Position numbers and translations under genes: made by a program. The notes beneath the pieces were generated by a model. That model was not told the DNA's origin and ran no database searches. It was given only the letters and a program-made list of their open reading frames with translations. A DNA stretch of 64,000 nt, from assembly GCF_000712295.1 (NCBI RefSeq), contig NZ_JMKI01000002.1, positions 123,961 to 187,960 of the forward strand. Reading direction: 5' to 3'. Of the stretch, positions 31,394 to 41,601 are shown one piece after another (within the stretch, counting starts at the first letter, position 1; the number at the start of each line of letters is the position of its first letter). Origin of the DNA: Synergistes jonesii (GTDB lineage Bacteria; Synergistota; Synergistia; Synergistales; Synergistaceae).

Positions 31394-34360
31394 ATGAAGC
31401 TTAAAATTTCGCTGCTTGGCAACAGCTTTATAGAGTATGGCGGGAAAAAAGTCGTCTTTCAGCTCCACAAAGCTGAGAGCCTGTTCTACTACGTCGCCCT
31501 CAACGGCGAGACCGCGCGCGACGAACTGAAATCCCTCTTCTGGTGCGATAAAAGCGAATCGCAGGCCTCCGCGAACCTTAGAAACGCGCTCTACTTGATA
31601 AAAAACACGATGCCGGAAGCCGTCGAGGTGAACCGGCGCACGGTGCGCGCCGCGCCCTTCGAAGACGACGTAGGCGTGCTCGCGCCCCTTTCGGACCCGA
31701 GCGTCCCGCTGCCGCCGCGGATATTCGCGGCGCCGCTCAAGGGGCTTGCTCCAACGGGGTCGCCGGCGTTTGCGGAATGGCTCGAGGCGGAGAGGGAAAA
31801 GATTCGCCAAGGGCTCGTCGAACTGATAAAAAAGCGCGTCGCCGCCGCTTACGAGACGCAGGACGGCGGCGCCGTCGAAGAATCGCTTTCCGCGCTGCTG
31901 AGGCTCGACCCCTTCGACGAGGGCTCGGTGCTCGAACTCATGGAACTTTACTCCGACACTGGGCGCTTCAGCCGAGCGGCGGAGCTCTTCCGCGGCTACT
32001 CCGAGGCGCTCGGCGCGAAGCTCTCGCTCTCCCCCTCCGAAAGGGCGGTAAGATTTTATGCGAAGCTGACGAGCGCGCAGAATAAAAAAGGGAGACGGAA
32101 CAAATTTTGGTGCCGCGAACGTGAGCTTGCGCTGCTCTCGGAAAAACTTTCGTCGGGCGCGCCCGCCCTCATATTCATACACGGCGAAGCCGGCATAGGG
32201 AAATCAGCGCTGATAGGCGAGCTGCTCTCCGAGATGCCAGCCGGCGAAACTTCCGTCCTCTCGGCGAAGGCCACGCCGGTCGGCGGCAGCTACGCTTACT
32301 CGTCGTGGAACAACATACTGAAAGAATTATCCGCGTTGCTCGCGCGCGACGGAGCGCTGCCGGACAAAAGGAGCGTTTCCATGCTGGCCGCGATATTCCC
32401 CGGCTTCATGAACGGCGAGAGGCTCTCCTTCAACGCCGACATATCGAGCGTCGCGGAGATAAATCCGATCGCCCTCGCCTCGGTGATAGCCGAGCTCGCT
32501 GCCGCCGCGGCGAAACGGCGCCGCCTTATATTCGTCTTCGAAGACATACATTGGTTCGACGCGAAATCAGCCGAGCTGCTCTGCGCCTTTCTTTCCTGCG
32601 CGCCGCAGGCGGACGCGATAGTCTCAAGCCGCCCGGAATCGGCGCGAGCGACGCTTGCCGCGTTGAAGCGAGCGAAGAGCGGGCGCGAGGTCACGGAGGT
32701 CGAACTCGCCCCCTTCAGCAACGAGGAGATAAAATTCATAAGCCGCGGCATGCTGCCCGAAAGCACGATAAGAGAGCACGGGCTTTCCTTCTTCGTCCGC
32801 GAAAGCGAGGGCGTCCCGCTGATGCTTTTCGAAATGCTGCGCGCGTTGAAAGAAAATCCGGGCTCGGACTGCACGAGGGGACTCGGCGCGTTGATACTCG
32901 AACGCATCGGCGAACTGAGCCGGCGCGAACGCGACGTGCTGAACGCCGTCGCGGTCTGCTCGGGAGCGCCGGCGGAGACGATATCAGAGATAACTGCGAT
33001 ACCGATAGAAGACACACTGGCGTCGGCCGAACTGTTGATCGCGCGCGGCCTGCTGCGCGAACGCGGCGATGCCGCCGGCTCAGTGCTCGAACTGACTCAC
33101 CTCAGGCTGCGCGACTGCGTCTACGGCTCCATACCGGCCGCGAAGCGCAGAGAGCTGCACAGGCGCGCCGCCGCCGCTCTCAACAAAAGATACCTGCCTC
33201 AGCGCTGGGACCCCGAACTCAGCGCCGTGCTCAGCCACCACTACGCGAAGGCCGGCGAGAGGGTGCTCGAACTCAAACAGTACCTGCGCGAGCTGATATT
33301 CGACATAACACTCAACCACGATCTCTTCCCGACGCTCTCAGACCGTCTCTTCCTGTCATGCTCGATGCCCTACAGCAGCCGCGACGATACCGACAAAAAA
33401 GTCGAGCGCGTCATCTCGATACTCGACGAACTGCGCGGCTCAGAGGCCCTGACGGAAAGAGAATACGCCCGGCTCGAGGCGAGCTGCTTCGAGCTCGCCG
33501 GCGGCTATCGCATAAGCTGGGGGGAATACGCCGCGGCAAGGCTCTACATGAGTGAAGCGCTGCGCATATCGAAAGCTTACGGCTTCACCGAGACGCAGAT
33601 ACACTGCATCAAGCACCGCGCGTACATGTACATGCAGACGGAAGAAGCCGACAAGCTGATAGGCGCGGCGCGCGAACTGCTGCGCCTGGCGAAGGAGGCG
33701 CCGTCGCCGCACTACTTAGCTACGGCGGTGCGCTTCATAGGGATGGGCTTTACGATGAAACAGGACTACTGTCGCGCCGAAAAAATATTCTTTCGCTCCG
33801 TCGAGCTCTTCGAGCAGATGACGCTGACCGGCAGAAGATACACGCTCGGCAAGCTCGTCGCGAAATGCTACCTCGGCGAAATATACGAGAGGAGCGGCAG
33901 GCTTGAAAAAGCCGCCGAGCAGCTCGCCGAATGCACGCGAAAATGCGAGGAGATGAACCTCTTCTGGGGAAGGAGCTACTTCCACACCGCGGCCGCGAAC
34001 ATCGCGCTCGACGCGCGCGAGATGGACGAATTTTTCCAACACATCGACCGAGCCGCCGCTCTATTCGAAAGCTGCCGCGGAGGCCGCTGTGGCTCGATAC
34101 TCTACAGCACGAAGGCGATCGCCGACGCAGAGCGCGGAGACGCCGAGGGCGCGCGCAGGGCGCTCGGCATCTCCGAACGACTGCTGCGCCTCGTCCCCAA
34201 AAAAGACTGGCGGGCTTCGCACAGCCTCGCGAAGGCCTGGGCCGCACTGAAAAGCGGCGGGGACTTCCGCGAAGAGGCGGCAGCCGCCGCGCGCCTCTAC
34301 GAGGAAAACGGCTTTCCCTCGCGCGCGGCCTGGATAAGGAAAAAATTCAAAAGCGGATAA
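31394..34360 (+). CDS. Large SARP/BTAD-type transcriptional regulator with ATPase and helical-repeat domains
   Basis: A 988-residue cytoplasmic regulator. Residues 1-90 resemble the winged-helix DNA-binding domain of SARP proteins, about 90-230 form the bacterial transcriptional activator (BTAD) domain, and an AAA/NACHT-like ATPase follows (Walker A GEAGIGKS, 264-271; LIFVFEDIHWFD as Walker B). The C-terminal half (about 620-988) is TPR-like helices. It is divergent from the hydroxylase/BCCT/HutH-like run and is its most likely activator, with ligand binding expected in the repeat region. AfsR and MalT are the nearest architectural analogues. Confidence 0.82.
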   Translation: MKLKISLLGNSFIEYGGKKVVFQLHKAESLFYYVALNGETARDELKSLFWCDKSESQASANLRNALYLIKNTMPEAVEVNRRTVRAAPFEDDVGVLAPLSDPSVPLPPRIFAAPLKGLAPTGSPAFAEWLEAEREKIRQGLVELIKKRVAAAYETQDGGAVEESLSALLRLDPFDEGSVLELMELYSDTGRFSRAAELFRGYSEALGAKLSLSPSERAVRFYAKLTSAQNKKGRRNKFWCRERELALLSEKLSSGAPALIFIHGEAGIGKSALIGELLSEMPAGETSVLSAKATPVGGSYAYSSWNNILKELSALLARDGALPDKRSVSMLAAIFPGFMNGERLSFNADISSVAEINPIALASVIAELAAAAAKRRRLIFVFEDIHWFDAKSAELLCAFLSCAPQADAIVSSRPESARATLAALKRAKSGREVTEVELAPFSNEEIKFISRGMLPESTIREHGLSFFVRESEGVPLMLFEMLRALKENPGSDCTRGLGALILERIGELSRRERDVLNAVAVCSGAPAETISEITAIPIEDTLASAELLIARGLLRERGDAAGSVLELTHLRLRDCVYGSIPAAKRRELHRRAAAALNKRYLPQRWDPELSAVLSHHYAKAGERVLELKQYLRELIFDITLNHDLFPTLSDRLFLSCSMPYSSRDDTDKKVERVISILDELRGSEALTEREYARLEASCFELAGGYRISWGEYAAARLYMSEALRISKAYGFTETQIHCIKHRAYMYMQTEEADKLIGAARELLRLAKEAPSPHYLATAVRFIGMGFTMKQDYCRAEKIFFRSVELFEQMTLTGRRYTLGKLVAKCYLGEIYERSGRLEKAAEQLAECTRKCEEMNLFWGRSYFHTAAANIALDAREMDEFFQHIDRAAALFESCRGGRCGSILYSTKAIADAERGDAEGARRALGISERLLRLVPKKDWRASHSLAKAWAALKSGGDFREEAAAAARLYEENGFPSRAAWIRKKFKSG

Positions 34361-34437
34361 CGCGACATAGCGCACGACGGCTAATAGCCAGGCGCAGCCG
34401 GCGCCCGGCCCCGCAACGCCGCGCCCCCTGAGAATCG

Positions 34438-34476
34438 GCGGAGCCGGCCATCTGGCCGGCTCCGCGACGTTTTTTC
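34438..34476 (+). terminator. Bidirectional terminator between the SARP gene and carbamate kinase
   Basis: A 13-bp perfect stem (GCGGAGCCGGCCA at 34438-34450 with 34453-34465) is followed by GACGTTTTTTC on the plus strand. It lies between two convergent genes. Confidence 0.85.
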
Positions 34477-34518
34477 TTCTATTCTTGGCTTCCCCGCGCC
34501 CTGCGCGGAAATCTCCGC

Positions 34519-35514
34519 CTACGCCATCGTGATTACCGTCCCGGCCCTGCCTTCGAGCGCGTCGATCGCCTTCGCGAGCGACGTTATTATCGCCTTCTTG
34601 CCTGGGAAGCGGCGCGCAAACTTTATCGCGGCCATGACCTTCGGCTCCATGCTGCCGGAACCGAACTGCCCCTCCTCCATATATTTTATCGCTTCCGATA
34701 CCGTGATATGTTCGAGCGCCTTCTGATCCGGCTTGCCGAAGTTTATGTAAACGTTCTCCACTTCGGTGAGGATAAGCAGTATGTCCGTCTCCATATCCTC
34801 GGCGAGCCGCTCGGCCGCGAGGTCTTTGTCTATCACCGCGGCGACTCCGGTGAGCGAACCGTCCATATTTTCGACGACAGGTATGCCGCCGCCGCCCGCC
34901 GTGACGACTATCGTCGAATCCCACAGGCGTTTCACCGAATCGAGCTCGACGATCCTCTTCGGCTTCGGCGAGGGCACCACCCTGCGCCAGCCGCGCCCCG
35001 AGTCCTCTTTCATCGTCCAGCCCTTCTCCTTCGCGAGCTTCTTCGCCTCCTTCGCGGTGTAGAAGCGTCCTATCGGCTTAGTCGGGTTCTGGAACGCCGG
35101 GTCGCCGTCGTCGACGATGACCTGCGTGACGATAGTGACGACGGGAACGTTGCGATTCTTGTTGCGGAGGGCGTCGCGCAGGCTCTGTTGAATCTGATAG
35201 CCGATATACCCCTCCGTCATAGCGCCACAGCAGTCGAAGGGAATGGCGGGGAGCTGATCCGGCTGCGCGGCCGCGGCGATTTCCTGCTGAAGGACGAGGC
35301 GCCCCACCTGCGGGCCGTTTCCGTGGACTATGGCCATCTCAAAGCCGCTGCAGCTGATATTTGCGAGATTCTCGCAAGTCTTTTTTACGACGCGGAGCTG
35401 CTCCTCCGCGGTCGGAGGCGTCCCCGCCTCCATCAGCGCGTTTCCGCCGAGAGCTATAACTACTTTCGTAGCGTTGGAAATATTTGCTTCAGGAACTACC
35501 GTGTGGGGAATCAT
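34519..35514 (-). CDS. arcC: Carbamate kinase
   Basis: A 331-residue amino-acid-kinase-fold enzyme with the N-terminal VIALGGNALM loop, NGPQVG, and the ATP-binding VVTAGGGGIPVVE and DKDLAAERLAE segments. It makes ATP from carbamoyl phosphate, the last step of arginine, citrulline, purine or allantoin-type fermentations. The in-frame ATG at 35532 has no ribosome binding site; AGGAG is nine bases before ATG 35514. It is single and not next to arginine deiminase genes; a source of carbamoyl phosphate is not visible here. Confidence 0.93.
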   Translation of the reverse strand: MIPHTVVPEANISNATKVVIALGGNALMEAGTPPTAEEQLRVVKKTCENLANISCSGFEMAIVHGNGPQVGRLVLQQEIAAAAQPDQLPAIPFDCCGAMTEGYIGYQIQQSLRDALRNKNRNVPVVTIVTQVIVDDGDPAFQNPTKPIGRFYTAKEAKKLAKEKGWTMKEDSGRGWRRVVPSPKPKRIVELDSVKRLWDSTIVVTAGGGGIPVVENMDGSLTGVAAVIDKDLAAERLAEDMETDILLILTEVENVYINFGKPDQKALEHITVSEAIKYMEEGQFGSGSMEPKVMAAIKFARRFPGKKAIITSLAKAIDALEGRAGTVITMA

Positions 35515-35696
35515 GGGCTTGCTCTCCTTCATATAAAGATTTATTGTCAGGTCCGCTTTTTGCAGCGCTATTATAAACCTGTTGGCGCAAAAAGTTCAAT
35601 AAGCAATTTCGCTCAGCTATAAAAAATCCCTTTTCTCCCCAGATTCAGGCGATTTCGAAAGGATTTGCCTAAACTTGATTTAAAGAACCAGTTCAA

Positions 35697-36638
35697 TCAG
35701 GTCATATGAAGGATATGGGCCCAAAGCGGAATCGCCGCGATACAGAGCAGCGTCGTCGCCGCCACGAGATCCGCCGCGTATTCGCCGTCCATCCCCATGC
35801 CGCGCGCCAATATGAAGCAGTTCACCGCCGTCGGCATCGCGCTAAGCATCACTGTGACCTTCCTCATATCGTCAGAAACGGGGAAGAAATAGAGCATAAG
35901 ATACATGAGCGCGGGGTTCAGCGCTAACTTCACGAGCACGTCGAACCACGTCTCGCGGACGATCCGGACGACCGCGCTCATGCGCGAAAGGTCGAGCGAA
36001 CCGCCAAGCGCGAGCAGCGCGACGGCCGTCGCCGCGTTGCCCATCAGCTTCATCGTCTCGTCGAGCACGAAATGGATGGGTATCCCAGCCATCGACGCGC
36101 CCAGCCCGGCGATGCACGACAAAATCAGCGGGTTAGTAAATAGCCGCTTCAGCATCGAACAGACCCCCGAAAGCGTCAGCCTGCCGTAAAGGACCATCTC
36201 GCCGGCTGCGACCGAAAGCAGCTGAAACGAGACCGCCGTCACCGCAAGATAAACGGCCGCCTCACTCATCCCCTTGTCGCCCATCGCAAGCTGTATCACC
36301 GGCAGTCCGAGATAAACGTTATTTCCTCTGAAAGAAGCCAGGACCGCCGTCGCGATGCGGCGAAGATTCCCCCTGTGAACAGCAAAGCGCGCCGCGAAAT
36401 ACGCGAACAGCATCGTCAGCAGAAAGCAGAGCGTCGTCGCGTAAAAAAGATTCGGTTGGCTCAAGGCGTCGCGCCCCGCGATATAAGACGTTCTGAAAAG
36501 AAGCGGCGGGAGTATCACATAGAAAAGAGTCTTCATGAGGGCCGCGACGTCCTCCGCCGAATAAAATCCGCGGGCACGGAGCCGGTTGCCCGTCAAAATG
36601 ATGATCAGCAGCGGAAGCACAAGAAAAAATCCATACAT
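35697..36638 (-). CDS. AEC-family (auxin efflux carrier-like) permease
   Basis: A 313-residue inner-membrane protein with about ten hydrophobic segments and the AEC features: FRGNNVYLGLPVIQLAMG in the middle and MPTAVNCFILARGMG near the C-terminus. The family moves organic acids or amino-acid derivatives such as malate or malonate. GGGGAG precedes ATG 36638. It lies downstream of nothing obvious, and its substrate cannot be inferred. Confidence 0.85.
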   Translation of the reverse strand: MYGFFLVLPLLIIILTGNRLRARGFYSAEDVAALMKTLFYVILPPLLFRTSYIAGRDALSQPNLFYATTLCFLLTMLFAYFAARFAVHRGNLRRIATAVLASFRGNNVYLGLPVIQLAMGDKGMSEAAVYLAVTAVSFQLLSVAAGEMVLYGRLTLSGVCSMLKRLFTNPLILSCIAGLGASMAGIPIHFVLDETMKLMGNAATAVALLALGGSLDLSRMSAVVRIVRETWFDVLVKLALNPALMYLMLYFFPVSDDMRKVTVMLSAMPTAVNCFILARGMGMDGEYAADLVAATTLLCIAAIPLWAHILHMT

Positions 36639-37077
36639 GAGGCTCTCCCCTTCACAGACGTCAGGTAAATATTATAAGCCCAGGAGCGCCGAAAACGACC
36701 ATAGGGCCGGCGGATAAAAAACGCTCCCAAACGAGGCGAAGGATAACCTGGCATTATATTCGGCATCGCCATCGCCCCTTTCCGTAATTTCAGCCGGCGG
36801 CTTCATTTGCCGCGAAGCGTTGCCTGGCTTATCTGATATTTTCATTTTACGGCGAGTGTACGACACTTTAAGGGGGCAGTTGGAAGAGATTAGAATTTGC
36901 GCGGCACGCGAAAGCCAAAGGCGCGTATCATCCGCGACGACATAAATTTTCCCGACGAAAAAGCCGCTCGCCTTTTATGGCAAGCGGCTCTGCGGTTTTT
37001 TCATATATGGACGAATCATCCTGTAGAACTATTCGTTATCCGTTTTCATCTTTTAAAAGAATTTTACGGCCGAAATA
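36639..37077. other. Intergenic region, no gene supported
   Basis: About 440 bases. A 64-residue minus-strand frame (36672-36866) lacks a convincing start and family features. The only supported element is the hairpin at 36955-36992. Confidence 0.5.
36955..36992 (-). terminator. Terminator downstream of the DUF488 gene (possibly bidirectional)
   Basis: On the minus strand GCCGCTTGCC pairs with GGCGAGCGGC (one mismatch) and is followed by TTTTT; the plus strand also has a T-run after CTGCGG. It lies about 90 bases beyond the DUF488 stop. Confidence 0.65.
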
Positions 37078-37458
37078 TCATTCTTCTCTTCTGCCCAATT
37101 GTTCCAGCATCCAGCCGCGCAGGACTACCGCGTGGTTGCAGGCGGGGCTTTTAGCAGCGTACAGGAGCAAGACGTCCTCTTTTTCCAGAAGCGCGGCCAT
37201 TTCCTTCGTAAAGGCTTCCGCGTTCGGATTGCCCTCCAACTCCGAGCGATAAGCGGCCGCGAAAGCGTCAAAGCGCTCTTCCGCGTGGGCAAACCATTTA
37301 CGAAGCTCCGAGGAAGGCGCTACCTCCTTAGCCCATCGGTCGAGCCGCAGAGCCTCCTTGCGGAGCCCGCGCGGCCACAGCCGGTCTACCAATACGCGAT
37401 ACCCCTGCACATCGCCCCCGAGGTCATACACACGCAGCAGTTTCAATTCGCGCGTCAT
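37078..37458 (-). CDS. DUF488 family protein
   Basis: A 126-residue small protein with the DUF488 hallmarks RVLVDRLWPRGLRKE, WAKEVAPSSELRKWF and LLYAAKSPACNHAVVL. The function of the family is unknown. The frame reaches 37524, but GAGGTGG precedes ATG 37458. It is downstream of polA in the same direction, separated by 113 bases. Confidence 0.88.
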   Translation of the reverse strand: MTRELKLLRVYDLGGDVQGYRVLVDRLWPRGLRKEALRLDRWAKEVAPSSELRKWFAHAEERFDAFAAAYRSELEGNPNAEAFTKEMAALLEKEDVLLLYAAKSPACNHAVVLRGWMLEQLGRREE

Positions 37459-37571
37459 AGAGCTGGACCACCTCTTTCGAATAACAAATCCCAAGCCGTA
37501 ACCCGCCGAGCCGATACAAGCCATGCCTGGCTTTCGGCATCAACGCAAAACGAAATCCGCAGTAGTCCCGC

Positions 37572-40109
37572 TTAAAGGCCTTTCAGCGACGCGCTTCTCT
37601 TCGGCTCGGCTTTCAGCGGCACCGCCAGGACCTCTTCCGCCTCCATCGTATCAACGAGCAGCTTTTCCACGCCTTCCGCGTCCTCCCTGCGGCACTCGCA
37701 CACTATGGAGTCGTGGACCTGCAGAATCGTCATAGCCGACGGGAAGGCTTTTTCGAGCGCGAGGTCGAATTTCATCAGCGCGATCTTGGCGATATCCGAT
37801 GCGGTGCTCTGTATCGGCGAATTCACCGCAACCCTGTCGAGCGGGTTGTTGCCGCGCCCCTCTATCGTCGAGACCTCGGAGAGGGGGCGGATGCGGCCGA
37901 AGATGGAGCTCGTATGTCCCTTCGCCTTCGCTTCGGCGATACTTCCGCTTATATATTCTTTCACCTTCGGCAGCACCGCGAAGTACCTGTCCACTATACG
38001 GGCGGCGGTCGGGCGCGGGATGCCGAGGCGCTGGGCGAGGCCGAACGCGCTCATGCCGTATATCAGGCCAAAGTTCACCGTCTTTGCGAAGCGCCTCTGC
38101 TCCGGCGTTATCTCATCCGACGGCAGGCCGAAGACCCACGACGCGGTCTCCGCGTGCACGTCGCGGCCGTCGCGGAACGATTCGATCAGCTTCCCCTCTC
38201 CCGAGAAGTGCGCCAGCACGCGCAGCTCTATCTGCGAGTAGTCCGCGGCGACGAATATATGTTCTTCGCTCCTCGGCGTGAAGCATTCGCGGAAGCGCTC
38301 CGCCCATTCCCCGAAGACCGGCATGTTCTGTACGTTCGGGTCGCGGCTCGCGAGCCTCCCCGTGCCAGTCGCCAGGTGGTCGAAGGTCGAGTGAATCAGC
38401 CCGCCGCCTTCGCGGGCGAGCTTAAGGAAGGGCTGGACGAAGCCGCTTTGCAGCTTAGACTCCTCGCGGTATTCTATAATTTTGCGCGGCACCGTGCAGA
38501 GCGGCTCGGGAAGCTTCGCGAGCTCTTCGAGCACTGATGCGTCGGTTGAAAATCCGCTTTTGTTTTTCTTTATCGGCGGCAGCCTAAGCGTCTCGAAGAG
38601 AAGACGGGCGACCTGTTTCGGCGACGAAAGGTTTATCTTTTCTCCGACGTATTCCTCTATCGCCGTTTCGCTCTCCGCGATGTGGGCCGCAAGCTCCCCC
38701 TCGACGGCGGAGAGCATTCCTGCGTCGGCGTGTATGCCGGTGCGCCCCATCTTCGCGAGCGTGAACGAAAGGGGGATGTCGATCTCCTTCATCACCCTTT
38801 CGAGCTTTTCGTCCTTCGCTATTTCTCTTTCAAGGGCTTCGCAGAGGCCGAAGAGCAATAGCGCGAGCTCCCTCCCCTCGGGCAGGGGCATGTTTATAGC
38901 GCGCGCTATTCCGGACCTTCCGCCCCTGTCCGGGTGCAGCAGATAATTTTCGGCTTCGAGGTCGCGTATCCTTTCGTAGGGAGGCAGAGGCATATCGGGG
39001 AATTCCGTCAGCAGCTCGCGCAGCCCGTAAAGGTAAAGCGTCCCGCGCGCCCCCCACTCTTTAAGCGCCTGCGCCTCTTCCGCGCGCGAAGGCTCGAATT
39101 TCGCGAAGCGCCCGCTTCTGTCCGCGAGCGCAAAAATTTCTCCCTCGCGGGCCGCTGCGATTTCGCCGCTTTTCAGCAGCTCGGCGAGGGGGACTTCTTT
39201 CGCCTCCGTGATCGAAAGCGCGCCGCGCTCCTCCTCCGCGGGGACCTCCTCCGGCGATTTGAAGCGCGCGGCGAGCTTTTTCAGCCCGAGCTTCGCGCAG
39301 AGCGACAAGACCTTTTCGACGTCCGGCTCCTTTGCTTCGAGCTCCTCCTGCGGCACGGCGTCCGTAGGCTGTGGCACTATTAGTTCGCGACACTTGAACG
39401 CGAGTTCTCTATTCTCCTCCAGCTTAGAACGCCGCGCCTTCGCGACGGTTTCGAGATTTTCGTAGATTCCTTCAAGGCTTCCGAATTTCCCGACGAGCTC
39501 TTTCGCGCTCTTTTCCCCTATGCCGGGCACGCCGGGGATGTTGTCGACGGAATCCCCCGTCAGCGCTAAGTAATCCGCCATCAGCGGCGGCGCAAATCCG
39601 TACTTTTCGCCGAAGCTCCTGCGGTCGTAGAGGCTGAAATCCGTCACGCCGCGCGACGGCCGGATGACCTCGATATTTTCGTCTATCGTCTGAAAGAGAT
39701 CCTTGTCGGCAGAAAGTATCCTCACGAGGCAGCCGTCCGAGGCGCAGGCGCGCGCCGTCGCGGCTATGCAGTCGTCGGCCTCTACGCCCTCGCGCGAAAA
39801 GACCGGCAGCCCCATCGCCTCGCAGAGCTCGGCTATCAGCGGCAGCTGCACCTTGAAGCCCTCCGGCGTCGGCTTGCGGCCGCCCTTGTAACTTTCGAAC
39901 ATCAGATGCCGCGCGGTGGGCCCCTTTGCGTCGAAGAAGATAGCCAGCCCCGAGCTAGGCCACTCGTCGAGCGCTTTGAAAAGCATGTTCATGAAGCCGA
40001 GTATCGCGTTGGTCGGCGTCCCGTCCTCCGCGCACAAATTCTCCGGCAGCGCGTAAAACCCGCGAAAAGCAAGCCCGTGCCCGTCTATCAGAAGTATTTC
40101 TTTCTTCAC
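37572..40109 (-). CDS. polA: DNA polymerase I
   Basis: An 845-residue enzyme for replication repair and primer removal. The N-terminal 5'-3' nuclease domain (about 1-290: LLIDGHGLAFRGFYAL, VEADDCIAA, GDSVDNIPGVPGIG) is complete. The polymerase domain has motif A (VAADYSQIELRVLAHF), motif B (RRFAKTVNFGLIYGMSAFG) and motif C (QVHDSIVCE). The middle exonuclease domain lacks the acidic metal ligands, so proofreading is probably absent, as in Taq. It starts at GTG 40109 behind a weak GGCGGTG. Confidence 0.95.
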   Translation of the reverse strand: MKKEILLIDGHGLAFRGFYALPENLCAEDGTPTNAILGFMNMLFKALDEWPSSGLAIFFDAKGPTARHLMFESYKGGRKPTPEGFKVQLPLIAELCEAMGLPVFSREGVEADDCIAATARACASDGCLVRILSADKDLFQTIDENIEVIRPSRGVTDFSLYDRRSFGEKYGFAPPLMADYLALTGDSVDNIPGVPGIGEKSAKELVGKFGSLEGIYENLETVAKARRSKLEENRELAFKCRELIVPQPTDAVPQEELEAKEPDVEKVLSLCAKLGLKKLAARFKSPEEVPAEEERGALSITEAKEVPLAELLKSGEIAAAREGEIFALADRSGRFAKFEPSRAEEAQALKEWGARGTLYLYGLRELLTEFPDMPLPPYERIRDLEAENYLLHPDRGGRSGIARAINMPLPEGRELALLLFGLCEALEREIAKDEKLERVMKEIDIPLSFTLAKMGRTGIHADAGMLSAVEGELAAHIAESETAIEEYVGEKINLSSPKQVARLLFETLRLPPIKKNKSGFSTDASVLEELAKLPEPLCTVPRKIIEYREESKLQSGFVQPFLKLAREGGGLIHSTFDHLATGTGRLASRDPNVQNMPVFGEWAERFRECFTPRSEEHIFVAADYSQIELRVLAHFSGEGKLIESFRDGRDVHAETASWVFGLPSDEITPEQRRFAKTVNFGLIYGMSAFGLAQRLGIPRPTAARIVDRYFAVLPKVKEYISGSIAEAKAKGHTSSIFGRIRPLSEVSTIEGRGNNPLDRVAVNSPIQSTASDIAKIALMKFDLALEKAFPSAMTILQVHDSIVCECRREDAEGVEKLLVDTMEAEEVLAVPLKAEPKRSASLKGL

Positions 40110-40260
40110 AATACAACACCGCCGTCTTTAGGATATAATATTCACCTGTGGCAATAAACGCGCCGCCTCAAGAGCTTCTCCTATGATACACCGAACGGCG
40201 TTTTACGGTAAATGCCGGACGGGCGGCCGATACGAGAAATTTTTTGGGAGGAAAAGATAA

Positions 40261-41601
40261 ATGGCTGAAAAATACAGGGTAAGATTCGCGCCGAGCCCTA
40301 CCGGATCGCTTCACATCGGGGGGGCCCATACGGCTCTTTTCAACTGGCTTCTTGCGCGTCGCACCGGCGGGACCTTCGTGCTGCGCATCGAGGATACGGA
40401 TCTTGAACGTTCGACGAAGGAGTACGAGCGGAGCATCTTAGACGGCATGCGCTGGATGGGGCTCGACTGGGACGAAGGGCCGGACAAGGGCGGGGCCTTC
40501 GGCCCCTACCGCCAGTCCGAGCGCATGTATCTTTATAAAAAATACGCCCGACAGCTGCTCGACGAAGGCAAGGCCTACGAAAAGGAGGGCGCGATATTCT
40601 TCCGCATCGAGCCCGGAAGGCACATACACTTCCACGACGAGGTCTACGGCGATATAGACGTCGAGAGCGAGCGCGCGTCGGTCAACCAGGACGGCACGAT
40701 AAAGGACATAGTGATAATGAAGCGCGACGGCATGCCGACCTACAACTACGCCGTCGTGATCGACGACTTCACCATGGGGATAAACATGGTCATACGCGGC
40801 GAGGACCACGTCATCAACACGCCGAAGCAGCTGCTCGTCTACGACGCGCTCGGTTTCAGACGCCCGCACTTCGCGCATCTGCCGATGATACTCGGCAGGG
40901 ACAAGAAAAAACTTTCCAAGCGCCAGGGCGCGACGAGCGTCTTCGAATACAGCGACATGGGCTATCTGCCCGACGGCGTCTTCAACTTCCTCGCGCTCCT
41001 CGGCTGGTCGCCGCGCACCGGTCAGGAGATATTCACGCGCGAGGAGGCCGTGGAAATATTCGACATCAAAAATGTCACAAGAAAGCCCGCCGTCTTCGAC
41101 GTCGACAAGCTGAACCACATCAACCAGGAGCAGATGAAGATGATGGAGCCGCACAAGCTGCTCGAAGCGATACGCCCGTTCTGGAAACAGATGGGGCTGC
41201 CGGTAGAAAAATTTGACGACGAATACCTCGCGTCGTCGCTCAAAACGCTCGGCGGGCGCGGGCAGACGACGATAGAGGTCGCCGAATACAGCGACTACTT
41301 CCTCGACTTCTCGAAGGTAACGGAGCGCTACGACGGAAAAGAGATAAAAGAAGAGCTCCGCCCGAAGCTGAAGAAAATCTACGGAGAGCTATTGGACGCA
41401 TGGGGCGACGGCACGCCTGAGCGCCTGCAGGACGAAGCTCGGCAGATATTCGACGCGAACGGAAGTTCTATGAAAGAATCCGCGACGCCGATGCGCTGGG
41501 CCCTGACCGGGCGTAAGGTGAGCCCGGGAGTTTTCGAAGTAGCGGCGCAGCTCGGCAAAGAAGAAACAAAGAAAAGGCTGGAATTTTACGGCTTAGTCTG
41601 A
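40261..41601 (+). CDS. gltX: Glutamyl-tRNA synthetase
   Basis: A 446-residue class I synthetase with GSLHIGGAHTALFNW (HIGH motif), the LRIEDTDLERS binding segment and KKLSKRQGA (KMSKS motif). It charges tRNA-Glu in the cytoplasm. GGGAGG precedes ATG 40261. It is slightly shorter than typical bacterial GltX in the anticodon-binding part. A separate GlnRS is encoded at 52874, so this GltX need not charge tRNA-Gln. Confidence 0.95.
   Translation: MAEKYRVRFAPSPTGSLHIGGAHTALFNWLLARRTGGTFVLRIEDTDLERSTKEYERSILDGMRWMGLDWDEGPDKGGAFGPYRQSERMYLYKKYARQLLDEGKAYEKEGAIFFRIEPGRHIHFHDEVYGDIDVESERASVNQDGTIKDIVIMKRDGMPTYNYAVVIDDFTMGINMVIRGEDHVINTPKQLLVYDALGFRRPHFAHLPMILGRDKKKLSKRQGATSVFEYSDMGYLPDGVFNFLALLGWSPRTGQEIFTREEAVEIFDIKNVTRKPAVFDVDKLNHINQEQMKMMEPHKLLEAIRPFWKQMGLPVEKFDDEYLASSLKTLGGRGQTTIEVAEYSDYFLDFSKVTERYDGKEIKEELRPKLKKIYGELLDAWGDGTPERLQDEARQIFDANGSSMKESATPMRWALTGRKVSPGVFEVAAQLGKEETKKRLEFYGLV

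Noticed and set aside
36672..36866. 64-residue minus-strand ORF
   Set aside because: No ribosome binding site, no family match, and it ends in untypical composition for this genome.
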